Below, one piece after another: positions 24,001-38,764 of a stretch of DNA of 64,000 bases. The position numbers and the translations under genes were made by a program. Each line of letters begins with the position of its first letter. The stretch's first letter is position 1. The stretch covers positions 1 through 64,000 of the forward strand of contig VIIQ02000749.1 of the NCBI GenBank assembly GCA_007449985.2, written 5' to 3'. The notes under the pieces were generated by a model that did no database searches, was not told the DNA's origin, and saw only the letters and a program-made list of their open reading frames with translations. Origin of the DNA: Desmodesmus armatus. Its lineage: Eukaryota > Chlorophyta > Chlorophyceae > Sphaeropleales > Scenedesmaceae.

Positions 24001-27000
24001 CCTCATGCAACACTTTTACAGGTATGCGCAGGAGCAAGAGGCAGTGGCGGCATGTGCGTGTCTCTGGGCAATTGAAAGGCGGTGGTATTGTTAGTGTGGC
24101 ATGCGGTTCCAGCTGGAACTCTGCAAAGAAGTCGGCTGGCAACTATCATGTGAAGCTGTCTGCACGGGCTCTAAGCCTGTGCACTATGATACAAAGAGGG
24201 TGTATTAAATTCTTTCTTTCTTTCTTTCTTTCAATATGGCAGTCTTGGGCATTGCTCGCATGTTGGTCCTCCCTGACCGTCCAATCTGGCTGCCAATGTC
24301 TCACACACTGTTGTTCACCCCCGCACCTGCAGGGCAACCTTGAATCCAGTCATGACGGTGCTTACTACCAAGCGAAAGGTCTCCTGCGAAGCTAAGTAGC
24401 CGCCTGTGCTGAGCATCAGCCGTGTTGCAACACGGGTGTCGTGCATGTGTGCCAGTGTGTGCATGTGGTTTTTAAGGGGCTCTGGGTGCGCTTGGGGCCT
24501 ACCACTTGCCTGCCGAGTAGGCAGCTGGTTGCTAGGAAGGGTCCTGCCCTCCTAGCCCCTGGTGTTTGGCAGCAGGGGACTCTGCGGACGCCCTTGCTGT
24601 CAAGCACCAGAGGGGTGCGATGGTACCGCCAGGCGTGTTGGTTCACATGCTAGTAGGGCATTCCAAAAGTGTCTGCTGGATGGGATTTCATCCTCTGCAG
24701 TATGGCATCCATAGGCATTGCTCGCATGTCGGCACATCATCAGTACCCACTTTTGCAGCAAATGCATCACATGCTGTCGTTTGCACAACATCATTCTTTT
24801 TGCAGGTCATGCAGGACACCCCTGAAGGCTAGTCATGGCGGCGTTGACTATCAAGCCAGAGCTTGTATGCCAAGCTAAGTAGCCGCCTGTGCTGAGCAGC
24901 AGCCGCGTTGCAACGTAGCTTTCATGCATGTGTGCCAGTGCGTGCATGTGGTTTGTAAGGGGCTCTGGGTGCGCTTAGAGCCTGCCACATGTCCTGCTGA
25001 TTAAGCAGCTGGTTGCTAGGAGGGTGCTGCCCTCCCAGCCCCTGGTGTTTGGCAGCAGGGGACTCTGCGGACGCCCTTGCTGTCAAGCACCAGAGGGGTG
25101 CGATGGTACCGCCAGGCGTGTTGGTTCACATGCTAGTAGGGCATTCCAAAAGTGTCTGTTGTATGGGTTCACTGAACCTCTGCAGCATGGCAGTCATAGG
25201 CATTGCTCGCATGCCAGCCTTGTATCAGCACCGTTTCTTGCAGCAACTCTTCACACGCTGTTTTTTTGCCCAATTCAACGCTGCAGGAGGCACCTGGAAT
25301 CTAGTCATGACACCAAGCCTTTTGCGGCAAGCCCTCCTGCCAAGCTAAGTAGCCGCCTGTGCTGAGCAGCAGCTGTGTGACCCCACATGGCTTACATGCA
25401 TGTGTGCCCAGTGCGTGCATGTGGTTTTTACAGGGCCCACGGGTGTGCTCAGGCCTGCCACATGACCTGCCGAATAGGCAGCTGGCTGCTAGAAGGGTTT
25501 ATCCCCTTCTAGCCCATGGTGATTGGCAGCGGGATTCCGAGGAATCCTTAGCTGTCGATTGCCAGAGGGGTGCTGTGGCACCACTAGGCGTATTGAGCAC
25601 ATGTGATATAGCAGGGCAGTCCAAAAGTGCTGGCTGTATGGGCTCACACCCTGTGCAGTATGGTGCTCGTAGGCATTGCTCACGGATGGGGCTTGGCAGC
25701 AGCATCGGTTCTTGCCACAGCTGCTAACACGCACCCGTCTGCCTGCTTCCTACTGTTGTGCCTGGGTTGACACAGGCCACTGCTTATGCCAAACTCGGGT
25801 CAGTTGCACTTGGCGTACTAATGTGTGGTGCCGACAGCATCGGCTCACAGCAGCGCAAGTCTTTGCAGGAGCGCATGGGTGAGTTGAGTTGCTGTGCTTG
25901 AAGGGTGTGAGGCGGCTTGAGGTCCTTGTTAGGATGCCGATGCATAGGGTTTACGTGTGCTGACGTGACGTGTCAATGCAGTTGCCGTCACTTTGCGGAT
26001 GCATGCTGTGTGGGTGCTGGTGTTCCAACATTCATCATAATCTGTCTGTCGGCACAAAGCTACAGCATTATGTGTGGTCTTCTTTGTGCTTCAAACATGG
26101 TGGCATCACAAGCTGACCTATATTTCGTACATGCTGCTCTGCAGGCCAACCCCTTGGTGCATCCCGTATATTCCTGAAGCTTGCGTGCTTGCCTAGATTG
26201 TCTTGTGAAGACAGGCCTCGTGGTGTTGATGAGAACCAGCTGTTGTGCAGCATGTTGCAGCTCTACTGCTGAGTGATATCGACAGGGCAAGCCTGATGTT
26301 GTTGTGTTCAGCTGGCACCGTGCCATGTCATGCGCAGTGCAAGACACATTTCACACTGCTGCAGCAGTCGAGAAGGGTGCAGCACAGACTGAGACGGGTG
26401 TGGGCAATTCTTGACTTGAGAGAGTGTTGTAACACTCAGGCTGTTGCTATTGTTATGCTTGCCATGAACTCATGTCACTGGCAGTGCATTGATCAAATTT
26501 CAAGTGACACGGAGGGCTGATGTGTACGTCACACATGACATTGTCACACACATGCATTGGCTACGACACTGAGCAGCGCTCAGCAAGCAGCACACAATCA
26601 TGCAAGGTGGAACAACAACACAGCACCGGGCAACCTTTCAAACCACACAAGTTCACTGCAGGCATCTGAGATGCATGGCATGCATGCATCGTGCGCAACG
26701 TTGATGCCCTGACAAGGAGGCACTGCCCGCTGGACATGTAGCCCCAATGGTAGGCCCCAACCATCAACATTGCTCCAAAGGGAGCTTTGTCACAAATTCA
26801 GTGGCGACCATGACAGGAAGGGGGGGCTGCTGGCTACTGCTCTGGGCTGCAAGTGGTCGGCAGTGCCAATTCAAGCTGGTTGCGCGCAAAACACACACCA
26901 ATATTTGCACTAACAGCCTTACAAGCCCCTTCACCATCAGATTCTTTCAGAGCCGGGCTGCCGCCACCTTGATCATGCTCACTTCAGGCAACCCGGTTGC

Positions 27001-27552
27001 TATAGTATAGCAATAGCGCTGGCTGCTTGCCTGCCAACCTCAGGAGATCGAACAGATCGACTTTTGTTGAGTCATCGCTCGTTCAAAGAAGTGCGACAGG
27101 AGCATGACGCGACAACACTCGGCGAAAGGACCGGACCATACGACAAGTTTTATGTCGGCTCAAATTGTCTTGTTTTTGCGTCGGCATGTTTGTCATCTGG
27201 CGCGGCTGTGCCCAACATGCCAGCAACCCCAGCACCCTGCCCTCTGCAAATTCAGCGGTGACGATTTATGGCCCATTACACAGCTTGGCGCCTTGCGGCG
27301 CTGTATGAAAAACCTGGGGGCGATTTGCAGCCCTGGTGCAACCCCAAGAACCATGCCTACTGGCAGCAAGACACTTTGGCACTGTGGCAAATCCACATCA
27401 TGCACCAAATTTCAACAACGTGCGTTGCTGTACACCACGCAGCGCAGCGTGCCTGCTACGCGACCATGTGACGCGCGCATTGCGTGCAGCCACACGTCAC
27501 ATCACACAGCCATCAATATGACGCGCACATCCAAAGCCAGCCTTGGGTCAGT
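21063..27552. other. 6.5 kb without a recognised gene
   Basis: Many frames are open but none shows a known family with matching splice phase. The middle (23.6-25.9 kb) is a tandem repeat block. Short spliceable pieces exist, such as 23431-23553 ending in a plausible stop and 25850-25877 before a GTGAGT, so a rapidly evolving gene or expressed noncoding RNA cannot be excluded. The right end is the GLX1 3' flank. Confidence 0.4.
23585..25870 (+). repeat. Block of ~480-bp tandem repeats, about four units
   Basis: The anchor word GCATGTGTGCC recurs near 23588, 24444, 24923 and 25397, and GCAGCTGG near 23665, 24520, 25001 and 25477. Units two and three are closest to each other, sharing a long near-identical stretch around CTCTGCGGACGCCCTTGCTG. 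Each unit also has a CAG acceptor-like site followed by a CTAGTCATG(A/G) word and AAGCTAAGTAG, also foreshadowed near 23430-23510. Spacing of the last three units is 474-480 bp; the first interval is ~856 bp. Confidence 0.85.
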
Positions 27553-30500
27553 TTATGCCAGCTCCTTGTTGAAGTCCTCCTCATCCACCAGCACGTACTT
27601 CCAGCCATCGGGGTCAGTGGTGGCCAGGATCTTGGTGCCGATGCCGGGCACAGGCCCTGCAGGACAGCAGCAAGACTGCATTAGTAATGGCGGCAGCAGG
27701 GTACAGGTGCTAAATTTGAGATGCCGATGCCGGGCACCGGCCCTGCAGGACACTAGCAACATTGCATTGATGATGGCGGCAGCCAGATAGCAAGCTACCG
27801 ACTGGAGCCTGCAGTGTCACGAGGCACGAAAATATTGAAACCCAGCAGCTGTCCAGGCTGCCTGAGCAGGAAGCCTCTGTCTCACCTGGCTCGCGTGTGA
27901 TCTTGCCGCCTGCTGCCCTGATCTGCTCCGCTGTCTTGTACACGTCCTTGGTGCTGATGGCCACCTGGACAGCAGCAGCAGCAGTGATTAGTACACTGGG
28001 GCTTTGTAGGCTGCGTATGGCCCATGACACATCTGTGTTTTCATACCAACAACAGCGCAGCAGTGTATGCCCCCCCCCCCCCCGCCCCCGGGTAAACCCT
28101 ATCAGAGCACGGCCGCCATCAGGGATTGTCCACAGCCCCCCCCCCCCCCCTCCCTCACCCCCGGCTTCAGCATGCACATGCCAAAAACAGGGAAGCATTC
28201 ACCTGAGCGTATCCGTTGCCCTTGGTGTACTCAGTGCGGCCGTAGTTGTAGGTCAGCTCCAGCACACAGTTGTCCTCCTCAGGGCCTGCAGGGGGTCAAC
28301 ACAATTGCAACCTGAGTCACTACACACTTTACATTGGACTCATTCAACTCTATTGACCGGCACCGAGGGTACTCAGGGCCTGCCGGGAGGGAACACAATC
28401 ACAACCTGAATTTCTCACTACACACAATTACTCAACATCATATTGACAGGCCCCAAGGGTTTTCAGGGCCTGCAGGGGGTGTGGACAAGCCCCAGCACAT
28501 GCAAGGCACACGCCACGTCAGCAAACGGCAAGAGGTAGTGCAGCAGAACACGCCAGTGCCCTAACACTATGTGGCCTCCTTCCACTAAGTCAGCATCAGT
28601 AGCATGGCAATGGGCTCGTGATCGAAAATGTGGTCCGCGCTTCAGCTCGCACCATTAGCAGACCTGTTGGGAACATTAGAAAAGTGCTACACCCCAAGTA
28701 CAGCCCCCGTGCTCACCGTATCCCAGGAAAGCGAGTGTGTACTTGTACTCTGGGTTGTCCCTCTTGCGCAGCAGCGTCATGCCCATCACCTTGGTGTAGT
28801 ACTCAATGGACTTGTCAAGGTCAGACACACGCAGCATCACCTGCAGGATAGAGATGACAAGGGGGGGGGGGCAGGCGGGCGTGTGGTGGTGGTGGTGGGG
28901 TGGGGTGGGGGGGGGGGGTCAGCAGGTACTGCCAAGCCTGAGTAAGAGGGAGGCACGGGTATAGTACTCACTGGACTTGTCAAACACACGCAACATCACC
29001 TAAACGCCAAAGGGGAGAGAAGAGGGGGTGGGGGGTAGGGGTGGGGGTGGGGTGTGGTCAGCAGACACCACCAGCAGGGTCATGCCCATCACCTTGGTGT
29101 AGTACTCAATAGAATTGTCAAGGTCAGACACACGCAGCATCACCTGAAGGGGGGGGGGGGGGCAGGGGGCACGGGCGGGGGGTGGGGCCCCGGGGTGGGG
29201 GTGGCATGGGGTGGGGGTGGGATGGGGTGGGGTGGGGTGGGGTGGGGGGTATGGGCATAGACTTTTGCAGGTCAAACCACAGGCAGCACCACCCACGGAG
29301 GCGACCACGGCAGCAAAGGAAACATGCAGGGGGGACTGCAGCTGCAGGGGAACTGACAGAAAGCAGATGTATGGGGCCTGTGGTGTGAGAGGGAGATCCT
29401 GACCGGTCAGCTGACACACGCACTGCAAGAAGAAATGTCACTGAGGCTGTGTGATTCAACAGTCTCAGTGACATTTCTTCTTCAGTGTGTGTCAGGTGAC
29501 CGGTCAGGACGAGGGAGGCAGACACAGGTGCAGAGCCTGTCACAGGTGTAGAGCCTGTCACACACACACGACAGCTTTGATGCAGGGATCACCCTGGTTT
29601 TCCGTGCTAGCGTCATTGTTTGACTATCCTTGTCGGATGATTGCTAGCCAGCATGCATGTGCACGCATGCAGTCTCTCTGTCGACACACAAACCCCACCT
29701 CCTGCTCAAGCCCACCTCGCAGAGGTGTCAAGCCGCTCCAGTGCCAGGAGAGGCCCCTGGTTCCGGCCTCCCGATTTGACACTGTGTATGTGACCCCCCC
29801 CCCCCCCACATCAAACACACAGCGACAAACCCCGCATACACACTCTCAAGCTCCCCCCCCCCCCACGATCCACACAAGCCCCGTTGTGTAGACAGCAGCA
29901 TCTCAGACGAAAGATGCTGATAACAGCATCATGGCAGGTTCCCCCCCCCCCCCCCCCACCACCTCCTGCTCGAGCCCACCTGGCAGAGGGGCTCCTTGGT
30001 CTTTGGGCGTTGGATAAGCTGCCACTTCGATGCAAGGAGGGGCCCCTGGTTCCACCCTACCAACACAACTGTGGATGTGATCTCCTGCCCCCCCCCCCTC
30101 CCCGAGCCCCCCCCCCCCCCTCTCATGTTCAAGCCCACCTGGCAGAGTGGCTCTTTGGTCTGTGGGCGCTGGATGAGCTCCCACATGTGTAGCCAGAGGG
30201 GTCCTTGGTCCCAGCCTCCCAACTCAAAAACCTGTGGATGTAACCTGCCCCCCCCCCCCCCCCCCCCAGCAGTGGCCAACCCAGCACACACACCCCTCAA
30301 GCCCACCTGGCAGAGTGGCTCCTTGGTCTGTGGGCGCTGGATGAGCTCCCACATGTAGCCTGAGGGGTCCTTGGCAAAGGCAATCACAGTGTTGCCACCC
30401 TTCACGGGGCCAGCCTCACGAGTGATCTACACGGCACAACAGCAAGGCAGGGAGTGATTGGAACACGCAGCATCCCTTATGCCATTACCTCCCATTTAAA

Positions 30501-32942
30501 TTCAGTCTGCCTTTCCACATCACACCAACGCAGCTAAATTGCACAAGCAACAGACGATGCTAGGAAGTGCTGAAACATGACCTACCAGCCTTGATTGTCT
30601 CTGCTGCCTTGTACACATCAGGCCGTGCACCACCAAGCCCTCAAAGATGCTGACATTGCTGGCTTCCTAAGCCTACACTGTGTGAAAGCTCACAACAGGC
30701 TCCACCCCTCACTCCCCCCTCACACACAAAGCAATGCAAACTCCAACCCACCACAGCCTCCATCTTACTGAAACCAAGCCCCCCCCCTCCCGCGCAGCCC
30801 CCGCGCAGCTCCCTTACCTCGCCACCGCCAGCCTTGATGGTCTCTGCCGCCTTGTACACGTCAGGCAGTGTCACACCAAAGCGGCTACATCGCACAGGCT
30901 ACTGCAAGATGCTGGAGACCCTAAACCCTAGCCTATGTCATCTCGAGGCCCCCAAATAGCCAGCCCCCTCTATGACACCAACTCAGTCGCCTCCCCTCAT
31001 TCACCACAGTCTCCCACCTCCTGCCTAGGGTTTGGGAACCTGACCCTAAAACCTACAGGACCCTCCCCCTCACCTCGCCACCGCCAGCCTTGATGGTCTC
31101 TGCCGCCTTGTACACATCAGGCAGTGCCACACCAAAGTGGCCAAAGCCCTCTCCGATGTCGTAGCTGTCCACGCCATAGTTGTAAGTCAACTCAACTGCA
31201 GGGCGCGCAGGGGAGGGGGTTGACACAATGCAACAGTCAGGGGGTGGTGCGGCATAGCGATTGAATACGCTCTGGCCTGCACAGTCTGTGATCTTGCTTT
31301 GTTGCCTGTAGCCCAGCATGGCACTGTGAGGGGGTGCAGTGGTCTTCAATGCAACAACGGCAGTACTGGTGGTCTCAGGTCTATATAAGGGGGGGGGTGC
31401 TGTAATTGTCCTGGGCCTATCCTCCCCCCCCCCCCCCCCCGGGCGCGCGCACGTACCCAACACCCCCGCCCCAAATTGCCCACCAAACAGCCCCCCCTGC
31501 CCTGCTGCGTCAGACCCCCCCCCCTAACACCCTCCCACCTGCAAAGTTGGTGGTCTCTGGTCCGTAACCCAGGAAGGCGTTGGTGTACTTGTCCTCGGGG
31601 ATGTCACGCTGGCGCAGCAGCTGCATGCCCAGCTGCTTGGTGTAGAAGTCAATGTGCTTCTGCAGAGGGGTGGCGGGGGGGGGGGGGGGGGGAGAACGGG
31701 AGGGGTGCCAGGCGTTAAAGTTGAATTTTCTGCCAACCTTGTCTCGACCTTGTCGAAACAGCACGAGGGGGCGAATGTGGGGGTAAGTGTGCTTCACGGC
31801 AGGGGCTGCAGGGCCAAGGTAGGCCAAGGTCAGTGTAAGACCCCCCCCCCACCTGGTGCATGTTTGCAACCACACCAGCAGTTGAGGGGTGTCACACATG
31901 AGTCTGCTATCCAGAATGATTGACAGCAGCCGTCTTGCCTATCATTTGCAGTGGATACCTGCACCCAGCTGCAGGAGCAAGCCTTCCACACTACAAGGAT
32001 ACATTATGATCCCAGATAATGGGATACTGCGATACCACCAGCAGCAGCAAACTGACCCCCACCCAAACTGCTAGTGCTGCAGCGCTGCTGCACGTTTAGC
32101 TGATGATTAATCGTGTTGGCCCACTTCCATAAGCAGCACCAACATCACCGCATCATCATCATGTATGGATATTACTCGTACATACGGATACTGATCGTAC
32201 ATACGCATAATAAATCATACATGACCATGCTGCGGTGATTTTAGTGCTGCTTATGGAAGTGGGCCAACACGATTGATTATTATGTGATTTACTTGGGGGG
32301 CAGGAGCATCATCATCATCATCAATCCCCCCTGTGGCACTGTGTGTACATGCTATGCCTGCGGTTGTTCAGGGCCCCCCGCTCCACCACCCACCCAACAC
32401 GTCTACCTGCATCCCGCTCAAAAGCTATTCCACTCCCAATCCCCTCCTACTTGTCACAAGTCTATGTATTTGCACTCCCCAACACATGCACTACTGCAAG
32501 CCAAGCCATTCACCTGCATGTCTCCCACACGGTACACAACGTGCCTGTGGTGGTGCAGGGGCCCCTTGCTGCACCACTCTCCCACCCCGCTCACAAGCTA
32601 CTGCACCCCCACCCCCTCCCACTTGTCAGAGAACTATGTCTGTGCACTCCTCTTACGTATGCACTGCTCTATGCCAAGGTGCTGCACCCCACAGCCCCCT
32701 CCACATGTCTAGACTATCATGTCCTGCACTCCCCAACATATATGCACTGCTCCACTCCCACCCCTCACCTGCACTCCTCTTACGTATGCTACTTCTACTA
32801 CCTCACTGGGGGAAGGGCCCCTATGCACTGCTCCAAGTTAACCCCTCACCTGCATGTCCCCAACACGGTACACCACGTGCAGCATCCTGCGCGTGTCCTC
32901 GGTCGCCCAAGTGCTTGCTGCTGCGCTGTCTGCTGCCGCCAT
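27553..32942 (-). CDS. GLX1: Glyoxalase I (lactoylglutathione lyase), two VOC domains
   Basis: Isomerises the methylglyoxal-glutathione hemithioacetal to S-lactoylglutathione. Exons 32942-32850, 31659-31539, 31195-31074, 30426-30307, 28840-28717, 28285-28203, 27964-27886 and 27656-27553 (TAA) give 281 aa in perfect phase, close to plant two-domain enzymes (~283 aa). Domain 1 (about 21-151) keeps all four expected metal ligands: His22 (LHVVYRVGD), Glu73 (VELTYNYG), His91 (GFGHFG) and Glu139 (YMWELIQ). Domain 2 (about 152-281) keeps the fold ([24 protein letters not shown]) but has Gln and Val at ligand positions, so only domain 1 is likely to be catalytic. The N-terminus ([12 protein letters not shown]) is short, suggesting a cytosolic enzyme. 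Almost every intron holds partial exon copies, so this gene is the best case of the pattern. Confidence 0.96.
27721..27787 (-). repeat. Head relic of GLX1 exon 8, 86-bp tandem unit
   Basis: Repeats CTGCAG acceptor plus the first ~22 coding bases (PVPGIG) and the adjacent intron bases. It lies 86 bp upstream of the true acceptor in gene direction. Confidence 0.85.
28271..28485 (-). repeat. Three ~90-bp units around the acceptor of GLX1 exon 6
   Basis: The word TCAGGGCCTGC(A/C)GGG occurs near 28280, 28373 and 28461, with similar following sequence. The first is the true acceptor; the other two are upstream copies that keep an acceptor-like CCTGCAGG or its one-base variant. Confidence 0.75.
28961..28999 (-). 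repeat. Head relic of GLX1 exon 5 (eroded)
   Basis: After a TTTAG acceptor it reads VMLRV, then loses bases relative to [11 protein letters not shown]. Upstream of the true exon 5 start at 28840. Confidence 0.8.
29073..29143 (-). repeat. Head relic of GLX1 exon 5 (well preserved)
   Basis: CTTCAG acceptor followed by 24 codons matching exon 5 with one change ([20 protein letters not shown] and onward), then unrelated sequence. Poly-G runs flank it. Confidence 0.92.
29397..29509. repeat. Foldback (hairpin) element in GLX1 intron 4
   Basis: Arms of about 47 bp, 29397-29444 and 29465-29509, are imperfect reverse complements (both contain the TGACCGGTCAG core and the AGAAGAAATGTCACTGAG word or its complement) around a ~20-base loop. 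Looks like a MITE-type foldback; a short direct repeat of CACAGGTG(C/T)AGAGCCTGT follows at once. Confidence 0.85.
29571..29686 (-). repeat. Dispersed repeat D2, inverted copy (GLX1 intron 4)
   Basis: Reverse complement of 39591-39710 and 40666-40786 along ~115 bp, with landmarks TCGACAGAGAGACTGCATGC at one end and CCCTGCATCAAAGCTGT at the other. Few differences between copies, so it spread recently. Confidence 0.92.
29717..29768 (-). repeat. Tail relic of GLX1 exon 4 (oldest)
   Basis: Keeps GTGGGC donor and a few codon-level matches to the exon end; the body is badly eroded. Farthest of three copies from the true exon. Confidence 0.6.
29980..30035 (-). repeat. Tail relic of GLX1 exon 4 (middle)
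   Basis: Reads [13 protein letters not shown] before an intact GTGGGC donor. Immediately next to a poly-C run (poly-G on the coding strand). Confidence 0.88.
30139..30211 (-). repeat. Tail relic of GLX1 exon 4 (youngest)
   Basis: Nearly identical to the last ~70 bases of exon 4, with a 2-base insertion before [15 protein letters not shown], and the GTGGGC donor kept. The true exon end is 168 bp upstream in gene direction. Confidence 0.92.
30586..30622 (-). repeat. Tail-region relic of GLX1 exon 3 (short)
   Basis: Codons for [12 protein letters not shown] followed by a GTAGGT donor, so the donor position differs slightly from the true exon. Confidence 0.8.
30818..30884 (-). repeat. Tail relic of GLX1 exon 3 (well preserved)
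   Basis: Reads [20 protein letters not shown] up to a GTAAGG donor; one amino-acid change from the true exon (A to T). Confidence 0.92.
32110..32273. mobile_element. MITE-like element with perfect 30-bp terminal inverted repeats
   Basis: 32110-32139 and 32244-32273 are exact reverse complements (outer end ATCGTGTTGGCCCACTTCC). The AT-rich centre contains the repeated word CGTACATACG. At 164 bp with no coding capacity it fits a miniature inverted-repeat transposon in GLX1 intron 1. Target duplication is not clear (AT-rich flanks with TGATTA-like words). Confidence 0.88.
32514..32544 (-). repeat. Tail relic of GLX1 exon 1
   Basis: Codons for [10 protein letters not shown] followed by a GTGAAT donor, in intron 1, 336 bp downstream of the true exon end. 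Flanked by further short C-rich repeats (32.4-32.85 kb). Confidence 0.85.
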
Positions 32943-34467
32943 GATGGTCAACTGACGCCTGCTGCTGCTGCTGCTCGAGCTGCTGCACCAGGGTGTTTGG
33001 AAGAGTATGGTCGCAGCAACGGGCAGACAGGCGCAACACAAGCAGCAGGACAGCACAGGGCAAGGTGTTGCAGAGCAGCAGAGCAGGGCAGCAATGCAGG
33101 GGGGGGGGCAGCAGTGCAGCAGGGACAACCAGGGAGCATCAGACACAGGCAGCCTGGGGTGAGCACCTGGCTGGTTGGTACCAGACTATAGACTCAAGGA
33201 CAGGGGTGTGCATTCCAGCTGCTGCTGTTGCTGCTGTTGCTGCTGCTGTTGCTGAGCTTTCCTTTTAACCAGCTGCTGGAAGAAGTTTGTGCATGTGCAG
33301 GCTGCTGAGCACGTTGCTGGCCAAATGCACACAGGCCCTGCGTCAGTTTCTGCCGTGGGCTGGCTGTGCAGGACCCTACTGCCCCCCTGCTGAGCCCAAC
33401 AGCTGTCCAGAAAGCTATGCTGAACCAACACATCGTTTCTGACTGAAAGCTGCTGTGTCTGATTGCAGCCTCATGCCTGGAACGTGGCTAAAACAGATCC
33501 CAAGTTGATGGGGCATCAACACCCCTACCACCTGCCCGAGGCACCCGTGCTGCCACTGCTTTGAGCAATTAGGTTACGTAAGCTGTCAATGAGCACGGCT
33601 CAGGCCCCATACAGCATCCAACCCACCTGTGGTGAGCGATGAAGGGTCGAGGACTCGCCTGCGCCAACCGATAGCACTTCGTTGAGGTCGCAAGCCTGCG
33701 CGACGTGGTAATAAGGATATGAGAAACGGTTTCGCGAGTGCCGTGACAGCTTATGTCAGCAGTCCAGTCAAGCCCGATTACCTCCTTGCTGCCTGTAGCG
33801 CGGTCATGCTGCAAAATGGCTCGTAGTGTGCTGTATCGTGTAATTGGATCGCACAGAACGCTGATTAGCAGCGGGCGCTGCCTCCCGAGCCTCGGTTTGG
33901 GAGTCAAACCCACAGATCATCCAAACATGCTGGCAGGTGGCTTGTGTGCAGAAAGGAACAGACGTCACCAATACAGGGCTAAATCAGAGGTAGCGGCAAA
34001 TTAACGACTTCAACCGATTCTTTTGAGTGCCATTGCACTTGCAGCAGCAACAGCCTGGAGCATGGGCCAACTTTCTTAGGCATGCCAAGTCCTACGCAGG
34101 AGGGGTGCTTCACGTTAAGCAACAGAAGCCTTCACCTCAAAACTGCAAAGTCCTTGCTGCATATGAATATCAATGAACACAGGCCACAATTGCATTGAGC
34201 TTGTGCAGCGTCACACAACATGTTCGTACAAAGTCAGTCTCAGTCTCAGTGTCGCAACTCAACTGAAACAATTCCGCAGCTGCCTCAGGCAACTCCTCAC
34301 TTATTCAGGGTGTGGGTCAGCACACAATGCTGTCACCCCGTGTTTAGGGCTGTCCTGTTTTGGGGCACACTGACACTGGGAGCCAGAACCCACAACACCA
34401 TGCTGAACCCTGTCAATCCCTGCCAATGGACACCACACTGAGTGCCGTGCCGTCCTTGCCATAGCCA
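32943..34467. other. Intergenic between GLX1 and the HhH-like gene
   Basis: Starts with the GLX1 promoter and a CAG/CTG-rich stretch at 32960-33260. No gene recognised; an open frame at 33569-33913 on the minus strand has no family resemblance that I can see. Confidence 0.5.
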
Positions 34468-38466
<3,999 letters not shown>

Positions 38467-38764
38467 TGACAGCAGCAGCTGCTACTGATGGGTGCGAATG
38501 CTGTCGTGCCTGTTGTGATGATTGTGACTGGCAGCCTGTTGAGCAGAAGGGAGGGGGACTGTGGAGGGCAATGAATACGTATGTTGGCTGATGCAGGTTG
38601 ATGAGTCATGCACCTTGGACTGTGCTTTTGAATTTCCTGAGGCTCTGATATATGACGACAATGAAGGTGACACAGTGCGGACGCCTGTAAGTTTTTGCAC
38701 GCGTACTGTCCTCGAGTTTTCAGCCCAGTCTACAGTCCATAAGTGTGTGATCTGATTCTGATCA
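38467..38764. promoter_or_regulatory. Divergent promoter of the HhH-like and Snapin-like genes
   Basis: Only 298 bp separate the two start codons. The stretch contains a spliceable open piece at 38597-38687, but no gene is placed there. Confidence 0.5.

Noticed and set aside
33569..33913. Minus-strand frame of 114 codons between GLX1 and the HhH-like gene
   Set aside because: No recognisable family, no splice partners, and codon use unlike the neighbouring genes.
33841..33915. Possible tRNA (GGTTTGGGAGTCAAACC near 33893)
   Set aside because: The T-arm-like hairpin lacks matching D and anticodon arms and an acceptor stem.
38597..38687. Exon-like piece VDESCTLDCAFEFPEALIYD between two divergent genes
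   Set aside because: Has a CAG acceptor and GTAAGT donor, but joins in no phase with either neighbour and matches no family I know.
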